A DNA stretch of 64,000 bases from Arthrobacter sp. EpRS71 (lineage in GTDB: Bacteria; Actinomycetota; Actinomycetes; Actinomycetales; Micrococcaceae): the NCBI RefSeq assembly GCF_001512285.1, contig NZ_LNUV01000003.1, forward strand, positions 656,059 to 720,058, in the 5' to 3' direction. The position numbers and the translations under genes were made by a program. Within the stretch, counting starts at the first letter, position 1; each line of letters opens with the position of its first letter. The notes beneath the pieces were generated by a model that saw nothing but the letters and a program-made list of their open reading frames with translations, had not been told where the DNA came from and did not search any database. Positions 8,994 to 17,299 of this stretch are shown here, piece after piece.

Positions 8994-11102
8994 GTGGCAC
9001 CGAGTTCTGAATACAACGCCCGGCATTTGTCTGTCCTTGAGGGCCTGGAAGCCGTTCGAAAGCGCCCGGGCATGTACATCGGCTCAACGGACTCCCGCGG
9101 TCTCATGCACTGCCTGTGGGAAATCATCGACAACGCCGTGGATGAAGCCTTGGCTGGCTTTGGACATGACATCAAGGTCATTCTGCACGCGGACAACTCG
9201 GTGGAGATTCACGACGACGGCCGCGGTATTCCCGTGGACGTCGAACCGAAGACCGGCCTCTCCGGCGTCGAGGTCGTCTTCACCAAGCTGCACGCGGGCG
9301 GTAAATTCGGCGGCGGCTCCTACACTGCCTCGGGTGGCCTGCATGGTGTGGGAGCATCTGTGGTGAACGCGTTGTCGAGCCGCTTGGACGTCCAGGTGGA
9401 TCGTGGCAGCAAGACGTACCAAATGTCATTCCGCCGTGGCGAGCCTGGACGCTTCGTCGATTCGGGGGCAAAGCCAAGCCCCAATGCGCCCTTTGAACCG
9501 TTCGTTGAGAAGTCGGTGCTCGACGTTGTGGGCAAGGCAAAGCGCGGTGTCACGGGAACCCGCGTGCGTTATTGGTCGGACCGCCAGATTTTCACCCCTG
9601 ACGCCAAGTTCTCTTACGACGATCTGGCGTCAAGGGCGCGTCAGACTTCCTTCCTTGTGCCGGGCCTGAAGATTACCGTGCGCGACGAACGCAAGCTGGC
9701 CGGGACGCCGGGGGAGTCCGGTGTTCATGAGGAAGTGTTCCACCACGACGGCGGTATTTCCGAGTTCGTTGAGTTCCTCGCGGCCGATTCCGGAGTGACG
9801 GACGTTTGGCGCCTTCATGGGTCCGGAAAGTTCAAGGAAACCGTTCCCGTGCTCGATGACAACGGGCACAGCAAGATCGCCGAAGTGGAGCGTGACTGTG
9901 AGGTGGACATAGCCCTGCGTTGGGGCATTGGTTATGAGACCACTATGCGCAGCTTCGTGAACATCATCGCCACGCCCAAGGGCGGCACGCACCAGTCCGG
10001 TTTCGAAACTGCCTTGTTGAAGACCTTCCGCAAAGCTGTGGAGACGAATGCACGCAAGCTAAAGGCCGGGAACGACAAGATCGAGAAGGACGATATTCTC
10101 GCCGGGTTGACTGCCGTACTCACTGTCCGGCTGGCGGAGCCGCAGTTCGAGGGACAGACCAAGGAGATCCTTGGCACCTCCGCGGTCCGGGCAATTGTTG
10201 CCAAGGTGGTTGAGAAGGAAATAACCGCGAGGCTGAATTCGGCCAACCGCAACGACAAAGCCCAGTCCGCGCTCCTCCTGGAGAAGATGGTGGCCGAGAT
10301 GAAGTCGCGCATCTCGGCCCGTGTGCACAAGGAAACCCAGCGCCGCAAGAACGCGTTGGAAACGTCTTCGATGCCCACCAAGCTGGCGGACTGCCGGACT
10401 GATGACGTGGCGCGCTCTGAGCTGTTCATCGTAGAGGGCGACTCGGCTCTCGGTACCGCCAAGCTGGCGCGGTCCTCTGACTTCCAGGCACTGCTGCCCA
10501 TCCGGGGAAAGATCCTTAACGTCCAGAAGGCATCTGTTGGCGACATGTTGTCCAACGCTGAGTGCGCCGCGTTGATCCAGGTTGTTGGCGCCGGCTCGGG
10601 TCGAAGCTTCGATATTGACGCTGCACGCTACGGCAAGGTGATCCTGATGACCGACGCAGACGTTGACGGCGCGCACATCCGGACCCTGCTGTTGACGTTG
10701 TTCTTCCGTTATATGCGGCCCATGGTTGAAGCAGGCCGCGTGTTTGCGGCTGTCCCGCCGCTGCACCGGGTGGAGGTCATCAACCCGGGACAGAAGGCCA
10801 ATGAGATGATCTATACGTACTCGGAGGCCGAGCTCCACGTGCTTCTCTCCAACCTCGCGAAGGAAGGCAAGCGTTACAAGGAGCCCATCCAGCGGTACAA
10901 GGGTCTGGGTGAGATGGACGCTCAGCAGCTGGCCGAGACCACCATGGACCCGCGCCACAGGACCCTTCGGAAGGTGGGCATCGAAAGCGCCCAGCGCGCC
11001 GAGGAGGTCTTCGACCTCCTGATGGGCTCCGACGTTGCACCACGCAAGGAATTCATCATTGCGGGTGCAGCCACCCTGGACCGGGAACGCATCGACGCTT
11101 AG
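8994..11102 (+). CDS. parE: DNA topoisomerase IV subunit B (GyrB/ParE type)
   Basis: ATPase/TOPRIM subunit of type IIA topoisomerase, partner of the ParC-like protein at 22982-25498. 702 residues from a GTG at 8994 (GAAGGA 11 nt upstream). GHKL ATPase: VRKRPGMYIGST, EIIDNAVDEA, DDGRGIPVD, and GLHGVGASVVNALS. TOPRIM: EGDSALGTAKLAR and the metal-binding DADVDGAHI. C-terminal YKGLGEMDAQQL is also canonical. ParE rather than GyrB is preferred because the gene is not paired with gyrA and a separate subunit A gene lies 12 kb away. Its stop overlaps that of the convergent MFS gene by 3 bp. Confidence 0.92.
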   Translation: MAPSSEYNARHLSVLEGLEAVRKRPGMYIGSTDSRGLMHCLWEIIDNAVDEALAGFGHDIKVILHADNSVEIHDDGRGIPVDVEPKTGLSGVEVVFTKLHAGGKFGGGSYTASGGLHGVGASVVNALSSRLDVQVDRGSKTYQMSFRRGEPGRFVDSGAKPSPNAPFEPFVEKSVLDVVGKAKRGVTGTRVRYWSDRQIFTPDAKFSYDDLASRARQTSFLVPGLKITVRDERKLAGTPGESGVHEEVFHHDGGISEFVEFLAADSGVTDVWRLHGSGKFKETVPVLDDNGHSKIAEVERDCEVDIALRWGIGYETTMRSFVNIIATPKGGTHQSGFETALLKTFRKAVETNARKLKAGNDKIEKDDILAGLTAVLTVRLAEPQFEGQTKEILGTSAVRAIVAKVVEKEITARLNSANRNDKAQSALLLEKMVAEMKSRISARVHKETQRRKNALETSSMPTKLADCRTDDVARSELFIVEGDSALGTAKLARSSDFQALLPIRGKILNVQKASVGDMLSNAECAALIQVVGAGSGRSFDIDAARYGKVILMTDADVDGAHIRTLLLTLFFRYMRPMVEAGRVFAAVPPLHRVEVINPGQKANEMIYTYSEAELHVLLSNLAKEGKRYKEPIQRYKGLGEMDAQQLAETTMDPRHRTLRKVGIESAQRAEEVFDLLMGSDVAPRKEFIIAGAATLDRERIDA

Positions 11103-12307
11103 CTCGGGGTCCGGGGAGCCGGTTCGTCTCCAGCGGCTGCTTTGGTGTGCGAGGGGGCGGCGAACGTAGCGGCCCCCACCACCAAAGCCAACGCGCCCAG
11201 GCCCCAAGGCAGCCCGGCGGCGACGGCAACACCGCCCACCAGCAGCGGACCACCGGCGTCGCCGAGTTCACGGCCCAGTTCCGCTGTGCCCATGGTCCTG
11301 CCGAGCCGTTCGGGGGGCGTGGCATCGGCCAGGTGGGCGAAGGCGAGGGGCGTGGAAACCCCTATTCCCACACCGATGAGTACTGCCGCGCAGTAAATCC
11401 AGACCGCTCCTGACAACGCTGCGGCCATCAGGGTTCCTGCCGAGATGGCGAGCAGGCCTGCCACCATCCCTGGCCTGTCCACGATTCTTCCGTGATGGCG
11501 AAGCCGGCCGACGCGGGGCTGTATCAGCGCCGACGCGACTGCCAGCACCGTGACCACGGCTACGCTGCCCCCTGTCCCCAGCCCCTCCCGTGCGGCCAGG
11601 GCGGGGAGGAAACCAACGGTAGCCCCGAGGGCTCCCGTGGCGGCAGCCAGTACGAGCGTTGGCCCAAGGAATGAGCGCTCGGTGCTCTGCCGCCAGACAT
11701 CCACGATGGTATATCTGGGGCGGGGAAGCGGCTGCAGCCGGGGTACCGATGCAAGGGCCCAAACAGCCACCGCCAGGCCCAGCGCCGCAAGAATACCGAA
11801 CAGGAGGCTGAACCCTCCAAGGATGATGGCCAAGGCTCCCAAGAGTGGGCCGACGGCGTAGCCAAGCCCTTTCCATGATCCGTAGCGTCCAAAATAGTGT
11901 CCGGTCTTCCCGCCTGCTAGCCGGGCGACACTGGCGGACGAGGCCGGTGAAAAGGCAGAGGCGGCCATTCCTTGACCCAAGCGGGCAGCCGCGAGCAGGG
12001 CGGGCTGATCGGCCCAGAGGCCAATCAAGGAGGCGGCGGAGAAGGCCACCAGGCCACCCACGATCACCGGCTTGGGTCCAATACGGTCGCTGAGGGCGCC
12101 GAATACCGGTTTGAGAAACACTTCTGCGACGTCGTACAAAGCCAGCAGGATGCCCAGAGTCAGCAGGCTGAGTCCGATGTCGGCGCTTTCAGCCCCCAGT
12201 CCAGCAGCGACAGCATGGGCGCCGAAGGCGGTGGTAAAGCCCGCGGCGTAGAGGGGCCAACGCTGGCTGGCCGGAATATCAGGATGATCTGCTTCGGGGG
12301 CTTTCAC
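11099..12307 (-). CDS. MFS transporter, paired with ChrB-like gene
   Basis: 402-residue MFS protein, about 12 membrane helices, with motif A-like loop GALSDRIGPKPVIVGG after the second helix. GTG start at 12307, with no Shine-Dalgarno because the upstream bases are the arm of a 36-bp palindrome; possibly translated from a leaderless or near-leaderless mRNA. It is divergent from a ChrB-domain gene, a pairing that suggests metal or oxyanion export, but the substrate cannot be read from sequence. It overlaps the parE stop tail-to-tail. Confidence 0.85.
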   Translation of the reverse strand: MKAPEADHPDIPASQRWPLYAAGFTTAFGAHAVAAGLGAESADIGLSLLTLGILLALYDVAEVFLKPVFGALSDRIGPKPVIVGGLVAFSAASLIGLWADQPALLAAARLGQGMAASAFSPASSASVARLAGGKTGHYFGRYGSWKGLGYAVGPLLGALAIILGGFSLLFGILAALGLAVAVWALASVPRLQPLPRPRYTIVDVWRQSTERSFLGPTLVLAAATGALGATVGFLPALAAREGLGTGGSVAVVTVLAVASALIQPRVGRLRHHGRIVDRPGMVAGLLAISAGTLMAAALSGAVWIYCAAVLIGVGIGVSTPLAFAHLADATPPERLGRTMGTAELGRELGDAGGPLLVGGVAVAAGLPWGLGALALVVGAATFAAPSHTKAAAGDEPAPRTPS

Positions 12308-12342
12308 ATCATTGAATGTAACAGCTGCTACATTCGATGATG
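12307..12342. promoter_or_regulatory. 36-bp palindrome across both divergent starts (candidate operator)
   Basis: Arms of 14 bp (12307-12320 and 12329-12342) match at 13 positions; the 8-bp spacer contains palindromic CAGCTG, so symmetry runs through the centre. The left edge touches the GTG of the MFS gene and the right edge the likely GTG of the ChrB-like gene. A dimeric or tetrameric regulator bound here could block both genes. Confidence 0.65.
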
Positions 12343-12878
12343 TGATTGATGAACGATGGCTCCTGATTTTGGTCCAGGTTCCTGCGCAGCCGTCCCGGCA
12401 CAGGGTGGCCGTGTGGCGGGAATTGCGTCGGACCGGGGCGGTTCCGTTGTCGCCGGGAACCTGGGTTCTTCCTGCCCACCCGGCCTTTGACGAGGGCCTC
12501 TCTCGAGCTGAGGCGCTGGTGGCGAAGGGCGAAGGATCCTGGACGCTGGTGGACGCCGTGCCCCGGAATCAAGGGGCTGGGACTTTCCGTGGCGCGTTCG
12601 AAGCAGCCCGGCTGGAGGAATGGGAAGAGTTCACGGCCGATTGCGGAAAATTCGAGCAGGAGATAGCCAAAGAGATCTCACGGGAGAAGTTCACTTTTGC
12701 CGAACTGGAGGAGGAAGAGCAAAGCCTGGAGCGACTGAGGCGGTGGTTCAGGGAGTTGAAATCGCGTGATGTCCTCCGCCTGCCCCAGGCGGACGACGCT
12801 TCCGCACATTTGGTTCGCTGCACCGAAGCGCTGGAGGCTTACGCGTCCTTGGTGTATGACGCGACGCTGCCCGAGTAG
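12342..12878 (+). CDS. ChrB N-terminal-domain protein
   Basis: About 178 residues. The N-terminal WLLILVQVPAQPSRHRVAVWRELRRTGAVPLSPGTWVLP resembles the ChrB N-terminal domain found in chromate-resistance regulators and in stand-alone proteins next to MFS or ChrA exporters. It lacks the C-terminal ChrB domain of the full-length protein. A coiled, Glu-rich stretch (FAELEEEEQSLERLRRWFREL) follows near residue 125. Start: GTG at 12342 is chosen; a TTG at 12312 would add ten residues from inside the palindrome. Regulation of the divergent MFS gene is a reasonable inference, not shown. Confidence 0.7.
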   Translation: MIDERWLLILVQVPAQPSRHRVAVWRELRRTGAVPLSPGTWVLPAHPAFDEGLSRAEALVAKGEGSWTLVDAVPRNQGAGTFRGAFEAARLEEWEEFTADCGKFEQEIAKEISREKFTFAELEEEEQSLERLRRWFRELKSRDVLRLPQADDASAHLVRCTEALEAYASLVYDATLPE

Positions 12879-12917
12879 GCGCTGCCCGAGTAAGCGGTTC
12901 TCAGTGGGAGGTGCTGG

Positions 12918-13919
12918 TCAGCCCAGTAATCCTGGAACGATCAAAAGTGCCGTGGGCACCGCAAGCAGCAGGGCCGAGGCCAAGAGGACCAGTACCCGCG
13001 CAGGCTTGGTGAGCGGCGGCTTGGGTGAGAGCAGGCGGCTGACGCGGGACGCCGTCGTGCGCGGTGAGTCGGCACCACCGGTGGCGCTGACAGCGTTGCC
13101 CTCCACGACGGCGCCAGCAGCGCTCAGTGCCTGGCCGCCGGGAACCTGCCCGTTGAGTGCCGGCTGTGAGGTGCCGCTGGCAACAATGGCGATGGCCTTG
13201 ATGAGCGTGCCTTTGCTCTCGGTGCGGAGTGCGACGTCGTCGGCCAGCATTTCGATCAGTGAGTTCACGGCCGTCTGGGCCAGCCGGGTGGTGGGGAACC
13301 AGGGCAGTGCCTGACGCCAGGCGGCAAAAGCCCACAGCAGGAGATCGTGGCGTTGGGACAAATGGGCATTTTCGTGAATGAGGACGGCCCTGAGCTCGGC
13401 TGGTTCCAGCGCTGCCATGAGGCCGTCGGACAGGACCGTTACTGATCGGGCGCCGCCGGGCAGACAGTAAGCCACCGGGGAGTCGTGGTTGATCACCACG
13501 GTGCCGGGACCGTCGTCGGACGGTGATGCCAGCAGGGCGAGCAGTTCCCGGTGGCGTCGCCGCTGGCGTTCAATCTTGTAGTAGGTCAGCAGGAGGGTGA
13601 AGACCAGGTGCGCGGTCAGCAACGCCGCTGCGGAGAGCGCAAAGAGATGCCAAAAGCCAAGCGCGGTGGTGGGTTCGTTGTTGAAAACCATCCCGGCCAG
13701 GCTTTTGAGCCCAGCTATGAGGTTGTCCCCGATTGGCTCCAGTCCGTAGACCAGCATGGCCCCAATCATGGACAAGCCACCTGCAAGGGCGATCGCCTGC
13801 CACAGCACCATGGCGGTGAAAGGGGATCGCGCAGGCCACTGTGCGCGCGAGAGCAGCACGGGTACCGGCCACGCCAGAATCAATGCCAGGACCGCAAGCA
13901 GGTATGAGGTCCAGAACAT
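12918..13919 (-). CDS. M56 family (BlaR1-type) membrane metallopeptidase without sensor domain
   Basis: 333 residues with hydrophobic segments near 1-25, 35-60, 90-112 and 307-330. Zinc-protease motif HENAH (H182, E183, H186) is followed near residue 220 by SLIEMLADDVAL, where the third ligand Glu is expected. This is the BlaR1/MecR1 protease module that inactivates a BlaI-type repressor, but the extracellular penicillin-binding sensor domain is absent: the chain ends after the last helix. Its start is 5 bp past the blaI stop, so both are one transcript. The signal it detects is unknown. Confidence 0.85.
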   Translation of the reverse strand: MFWTSYLLAVLALILAWPVPVLLSRAQWPARSPFTAMVLWQAIALAGGLSMIGAMLVYGLEPIGDNLIAGLKSLAGMVFNNEPTTALGFWHLFALSAAALLTAHLVFTLLLTYYKIERQRRRHRELLALLASPSDDGPGTVVINHDSPVAYCLPGGARSVTVLSDGLMAALEPAELRAVLIHENAHLSQRHDLLLWAFAAWRQALPWFPTTRLAQTAVNSLIEMLADDVALRTESKGTLIKAIAIVASGTSQPALNGQVPGGQALSAAGAVVEGNAVSATGGADSPRTTASRVSRLLSPKPPLTKPARVLVLLASALLLAVPTALLIVPGLLG

Positions 13920-13924
13920 AGTGG

Positions 13925-14311
13925 CTAATTGTAGCCGAGCAGTTTGCGCAGGGTAGCGGCTTCACTTTCGGTGACGGAACCAATGAAGCGGGCAAGCACT
14001 GCCTCGCGGTCCGGAGCGGAGCCCAGGACTTCATGCATGAGTTCGGCGGTGTGGTCCGCGCGGCTCGAGACGGCTTGGTAGCGGTGCGGCCGCGTTCCGC
14101 GTTCGCGCTCTACCAGGCCCTTCTTTTCCAGGCGTGAGAGCACGGTAAGGACCGTGGTGACTGCCAGGTCCTTGCCTTGATGACCCGCTGTGCCGTCCCC
14201 GGCCTCGGAATCCTGCGCCAAGAGATCACGCAGTGTGTTGGCAGTTGCAGCCTCCTGACCTGCCCAGAGCAGATCCATCACTGCCCGTTCCAGTTCCCCA
14301 AGACTTGCCAT
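13925..14311 (-). CDS. blaI: BlaI/MecI family transcriptional repressor
   Basis: 128 residues from ATG 14311, preceded by an AGGGAC-type ribosome site; a longer reading upstream has none. N-terminal winged helix: LGELERAVMDLLWAGQEA, then AVTTVLTVLSRLEKKGLVERERGTRPHRYQAV, the recognition helix and wing of BlaI. C-terminal dimerisation helices follow (ELMHEVLG, ATLRKLLGY). Transcribed with the M56 peptidase. The 280-bp divergent region to cydA holds three palindromes of the type bound by such repressors, so I infer autoregulation and control of cydABDC. Confidence 0.85.
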   Translation of the reverse strand: MASLGELERAVMDLLWAGQEAATANTLRDLLAQDSEAGDGTAGHQGKDLAVTTVLTVLSRLEKKGLVERERGTRPHRYQAVSSRADHTAELMHEVLGSAPDREAVLARFIGSVTESEAATLRKLLGYN

Positions 14312-14409
14312 CGATACGTCCCTACCTTCCGCTTTCCGGTGCAGCGTGCCTGCTGCCGGAAGCGATGATCCAACATTCCACAATAAATCTACCGCTTTTC
14401 AGACCTTCA

Positions 14410-14426
14410 TTCTACGTGAGGTAGAA
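14410..14426. promoter_or_regulatory. BlaI-type operator, box 1
   Basis: TTCTAC-N5-GTAGAA with perfect arms, centred at 14418, about 107 bp upstream of the blaI start. Its position fits autoregulation of blaI. Confidence 0.6.
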
Positions 14427-14508
14427 CTATCGGCGCGCCGCTTCCGCCGGAAGTCCCTTGCGCGTGGCTTAGGCCACTTGAAGAATGGGTTTCGTCGGCC
14501 CACGTTTG

Positions 14509-14525
14509 TTCTACACTGTGTAGAA
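14509..14525. promoter_or_regulatory. BlaI-type operator, box 2
   Basis: ttctacactgtgtagaa: arms of 8 bp around one central base, centred at 14517. Overlaps a possible -10 (TACACT, 14512-14517). 75 bp upstream of the cydA ATG. Confidence 0.65.
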
Positions 14526-14533
14526 GAGAAGTT

Positions 14534-14550
14534 TTCTACGTTACGTAGAA
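14534..14550. promoter_or_regulatory. BlaI-type operator, box 3
   Basis: ttctacgttacgtagaa: perfect arms around one central base, centred at 14542, 25 bp from box 2, which suggests side-by-side dimer binding. 50 bp upstream of the cydA ATG. Confidence 0.65.
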
Positions 14551-14591
14551 GTTAGGTCATCGTACTTCGGTCCACCGCACAAAGGACAGCC

Positions 14592-16190
14592 ATGGACGCC
14601 TTGGAAATCGCACGCTGGCAATTCGGCATCACCACCGTCTACCACTTCATGATGGTGCCGCTCACTATCGGTCTGGGACTGGTGGTGGCCATCATTCAAA
14701 CCATCTGGTACCGCACCGGCAAACCCGAGTACCTGCGGATGACCAAGTTCTGGGGAAAGCTCTTCCTCATCAACTTCATCATGGGTGTAGCCACCGGCAT
14801 CGTCCAGGAATTCCAGTTCGGCATGGCATGGAGCGAGTACAGCCGCTTCGTCGGCGACGTATTCGGCGCACCGCTGGCCCTCGAGGCACTGTTGGCGTTC
14901 TTCGTTGAATCCACCTTCCTGGGCTTGTGGATCTTTGGTTGGAAGCAGCTCAAGCGCGGTGTGCACCTGGCCTGCCTGTGGATCGCCGTGATTGGTTCGG
15001 TCTTCTCCGCGTACTTCATCATCGTGGCGAACTCCTGGATGCAGCACCCCGTGGGCGTTGACATGGTGGACGGCCGGCCAGTGATGACCGATGCCTGGGC
15101 AGTATTTACCAACAACACGGCGCTGGTTGCCGTGCCGCACACCCTGTTCGGTGCACTCGCCGTAGCAGGAGCCTTCCTTCTGGGCATCGCCTGGTACCAC
15201 CTCTGGCGCCGGCGCCACGACGGCATTGACGTTGTGGGCAAGGACGGCAAACTGGTCCCCGGCGAAGCCGCCATTCCGGGTCGCGACAAAACCGATTACA
15301 CCGTCTGGATGAGGTCCCTGCGGATCGGTGCAGTGGTGGCCATGATCTCCTTCGCAGGAACTGCCATCACAGGTGACCTGCAGGGCAAGCTCATGTTCGA
15401 GCAGCAGCCCATGAAGATGGCTGCCGCCGAAGCTGCCTGCCACGACGGCACGGGCTTCTCGGTACTGAGCGTCGGTAACCTCGGCGCCACCAACTGCGAC
15501 GACATTGTGGCTGTCATCGAAGTACCCGGAATCCTCTCCTTCCTGGCCAAGGGCGACTTCACCACAGAGGTCAAGGGTGTGAACAGCCTGCTGGGTGAGT
15601 ACAAGGAGAAGTACGGCACGCACCTGCCGGACAACCCCCTGTACGGCGAGCGCGCCGGACAGGAAATCCAATACGTTCCCGTCATGGAAGTCACTTACTG
15701 GGGCTTCCGCATGATGATCGGCTTCGGGGGCATCGCCGCCTTCGCCGCCCTGCTGGCACTCTGGGTGACCCGAAAGGGTGTAGTTCCCGAGTCCAAGTGG
15801 CTCATGCGCCTGGCCGTCTTCGGAATCCTTGCACCGTTCGGCGCCAACGCCGCCGGTTGGATCTTCACCGAAATGGGCAGGCAGCCTTTCGTGGTGGCCC
15901 CCAACCCGGATATGAACGGCATAGATCAAGTGTTCATGTTTACCGCCGCTGCGGTGTCGCCGGGCGTCAGCGCAGGCGAGCTCATGACCTCGCTGGTGGT
16001 TCTCACCGCCATCTATGCCGTGCTCCTGGTGGTGGAAGTGAAGCTCCTGGTCAAGTACATCCGTGGCGGGGTGGCCTCGGCGATGCCCGAACTGGCGCAC
16101 GCGCAGGACTCAAAGGATCCACACGATAAGAACGACGACGGCGCCGGCCCGGACAAGTCCGGCGACGACGTCCTGGCATTCGCCTACTAG
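14592..16190 (+). CDS. cydA: Cytochrome bd ubiquinol oxidase subunit I
   Basis: Heme-carrying subunit of the high-affinity terminal oxidase in the cell membrane; oxidises quinol and reduces O2 to water. 532 residues, about nine membrane helices. Seen: RWQFGITTVYHFMMVPLTIGL with the conserved N-terminal His, the ligand region TGIVQEFQFGMAWSEYSR, the quinol-loop area near residue 260 (TGDLQGKLMFEQQPMKMAA) and the GRQPF motif. The Q loop looks like the short actinobacterial type. First gene of cydA-cydB-cydDC; regulation is probably by the BlaI pair through boxes 2 and 3. Confidence 0.97.
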   Translation: MDALEIARWQFGITTVYHFMMVPLTIGLGLVVAIIQTIWYRTGKPEYLRMTKFWGKLFLINFIMGVATGIVQEFQFGMAWSEYSRFVGDVFGAPLALEALLAFFVESTFLGLWIFGWKQLKRGVHLACLWIAVIGSVFSAYFIIVANSWMQHPVGVDMVDGRPVMTDAWAVFTNNTALVAVPHTLFGALAVAGAFLLGIAWYHLWRRRHDGIDVVGKDGKLVPGEAAIPGRDKTDYTVWMRSLRIGAVVAMISFAGTAITGDLQGKLMFEQQPMKMAAAEAACHDGTGFSVLSVGNLGATNCDDIVAVIEVPGILSFLAKGDFTTEVKGVNSLLGEYKEKYGTHLPDNPLYGERAGQEIQYVPVMEVTYWGFRMMIGFGGIAAFAALLALWVTRKGVVPESKWLMRLAVFGILAPFGANAAGWIFTEMGRQPFVVAPNPDMNGIDQVFMFTAAAVSPGVSAGELMTSLVVLTAIYAVLLVVEVKLLVKYIRGGVASAMPELAHAQDSKDPHDKNDDGAGPDKSGDDVLAFAY

Positions 16191-16203
16191 AAACCAAGGG
16201 GTA

Positions 16204-17292
16204 ATGACAATGGAACTGTTGCCAACCATCTGGTTCGTGGCCATCGCAGTGTTATGGACCGGGTATCTCTTCCTGGAGGGTTTTGACCTGGGCGTCGGCA
16301 TGCTCATGAAGCTGTTCGCCCGCAACAATACTGACCGGCGTGTACTGCTTAACACCATTGGCCCGGTCTGGGATGGCAATGAAGTGTGGCTGCTCACCGC
16401 AGCCGGTGCCACTTTCGCCGCCTTCCCCCTCTGGTATGCCTCGCTGTTCTCCACCCTTTACCTCCCGCTCCTTGCAGTCCTGGCTGCATTGATCTTCAGG
16501 GCAGTCGCTTTTGAGTACCGCGGCAAGGTGGACTCAGAGCGCTGGCGCAACCGTTGGGACTGGGCGATCGCCATCGGGTCCTTCGTGGCCGCCTTCGGCA
16601 TCGGCGCCGCACTGGCGCTCACCACCACAGGACTGCCTTTGAACGAGAATGGTGACCGCGTCGGTGGCCCCATGGCCTGGTTCAGCGGCCATGCACTTCT
16701 GGGCGGTTTCGGTGTGGTGGCGTTCGCGCTGGTGCACGCCCTGGCGTTCCTCGCCCTGAAGACCGACGGCGATGTTCGGTACCGGGCCCGCCGCTGGTTT
16801 GTGCGACTGGTGCCGTTTGCGGTGTTGCCAATGTTTGGCTGGATGGTGGCGGTCCAGTTCCTGAGCGGCAAGCCGTGGACCTGGGCTTTGGTGGCGGCCG
16901 CGGTTATCGCCGTCGTGCTGGCCTGGCGCTTGGCCCGCGCAGGATCCGAGGGGCGCGCGTTCGGTGCCCTCGGCGCGTTCATTGTCTGCGCCACAGCGTC
17001 CATCTTCGGAGCCGCATTCCCTGTGGTCATCCCCTCCACGATCGATCCCGCTTTCAACCTGACCATTTCCAACGCCTCTTCTTCGGACTACACACTGGGC
17101 CTCATGAGCATCGTGGCGGCCGTTGGCCTGCCACTGGTGATCGCCTACCAATCATGGACGTATTGGGTGTTCCGGCGGCGTGTCAGCGCAGCCCACATCC
17201 CGGAAGCCCACGGATTCCTGCCCGCCATTGCTGCGAAAGTGATGGTATCCAAGGACAGCCCCTCCTCCACACGAAGCCAAACGGGAGATTAG
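16204..17292 (+). CDS. cydB: Cytochrome bd ubiquinol oxidase subunit II
   Basis: Second membrane subunit of cytochrome bd, about 362 residues and eight or nine helices. The N-terminus MELLPTIWFVAIAVLWTGYL followed by FLEGFDLGVGML is diagnostic; GPVWDGNEVWLL and the paired AAFPLWYASLFSTLYLPL are also conserved. Two ATGs at 16204 and 16210 are possible; AAGGG at 16196-16200 is better spaced for the second, so the protein may start at MELLP. 13 bp after cydA and 7 bp before cydDC: one operon. Confidence 0.95.
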   Translation: MTMELLPTIWFVAIAVLWTGYLFLEGFDLGVGMLMKLFARNNTDRRVLLNTIGPVWDGNEVWLLTAAGATFAAFPLWYASLFSTLYLPLLAVLAALIFRAVAFEYRGKVDSERWRNRWDWAIAIGSFVAAFGIGAALALTTTGLPLNENGDRVGGPMAWFSGHALLGGFGVVAFALVHALAFLALKTDGDVRYRARRWFVRLVPFAVLPMFGWMVAVQFLSGKPWTWALVAAAVIAVVLAWRLARAGSEGRAFGALGAFIVCATASIFGAAFPVVIPSTIDPAFNLTISNASSSDYTLGLMSIVAAVGLPLVIAYQSWTYWVFRRRVSAAHIPEAHGFLPAIAAKVMVSKDSPSSTRSQTGD

Positions 17293-17299
17293 TCGCTCC

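Noticed and set aside
12307..12342. Idea that the MFS/ChrB palindrome is another BlaI site
   Set aside because: Its core is TGTA-N8-TACA with long flanking symmetry, whereas the cyd boxes are TTCTAC-N5-GTAGAA; half-sites are in opposite order and spacing differs.
14541..16100. 519-codon open frame opposite cydA
   Set aside because: Shadow of cydA, same reason; cydA is unmistakable.
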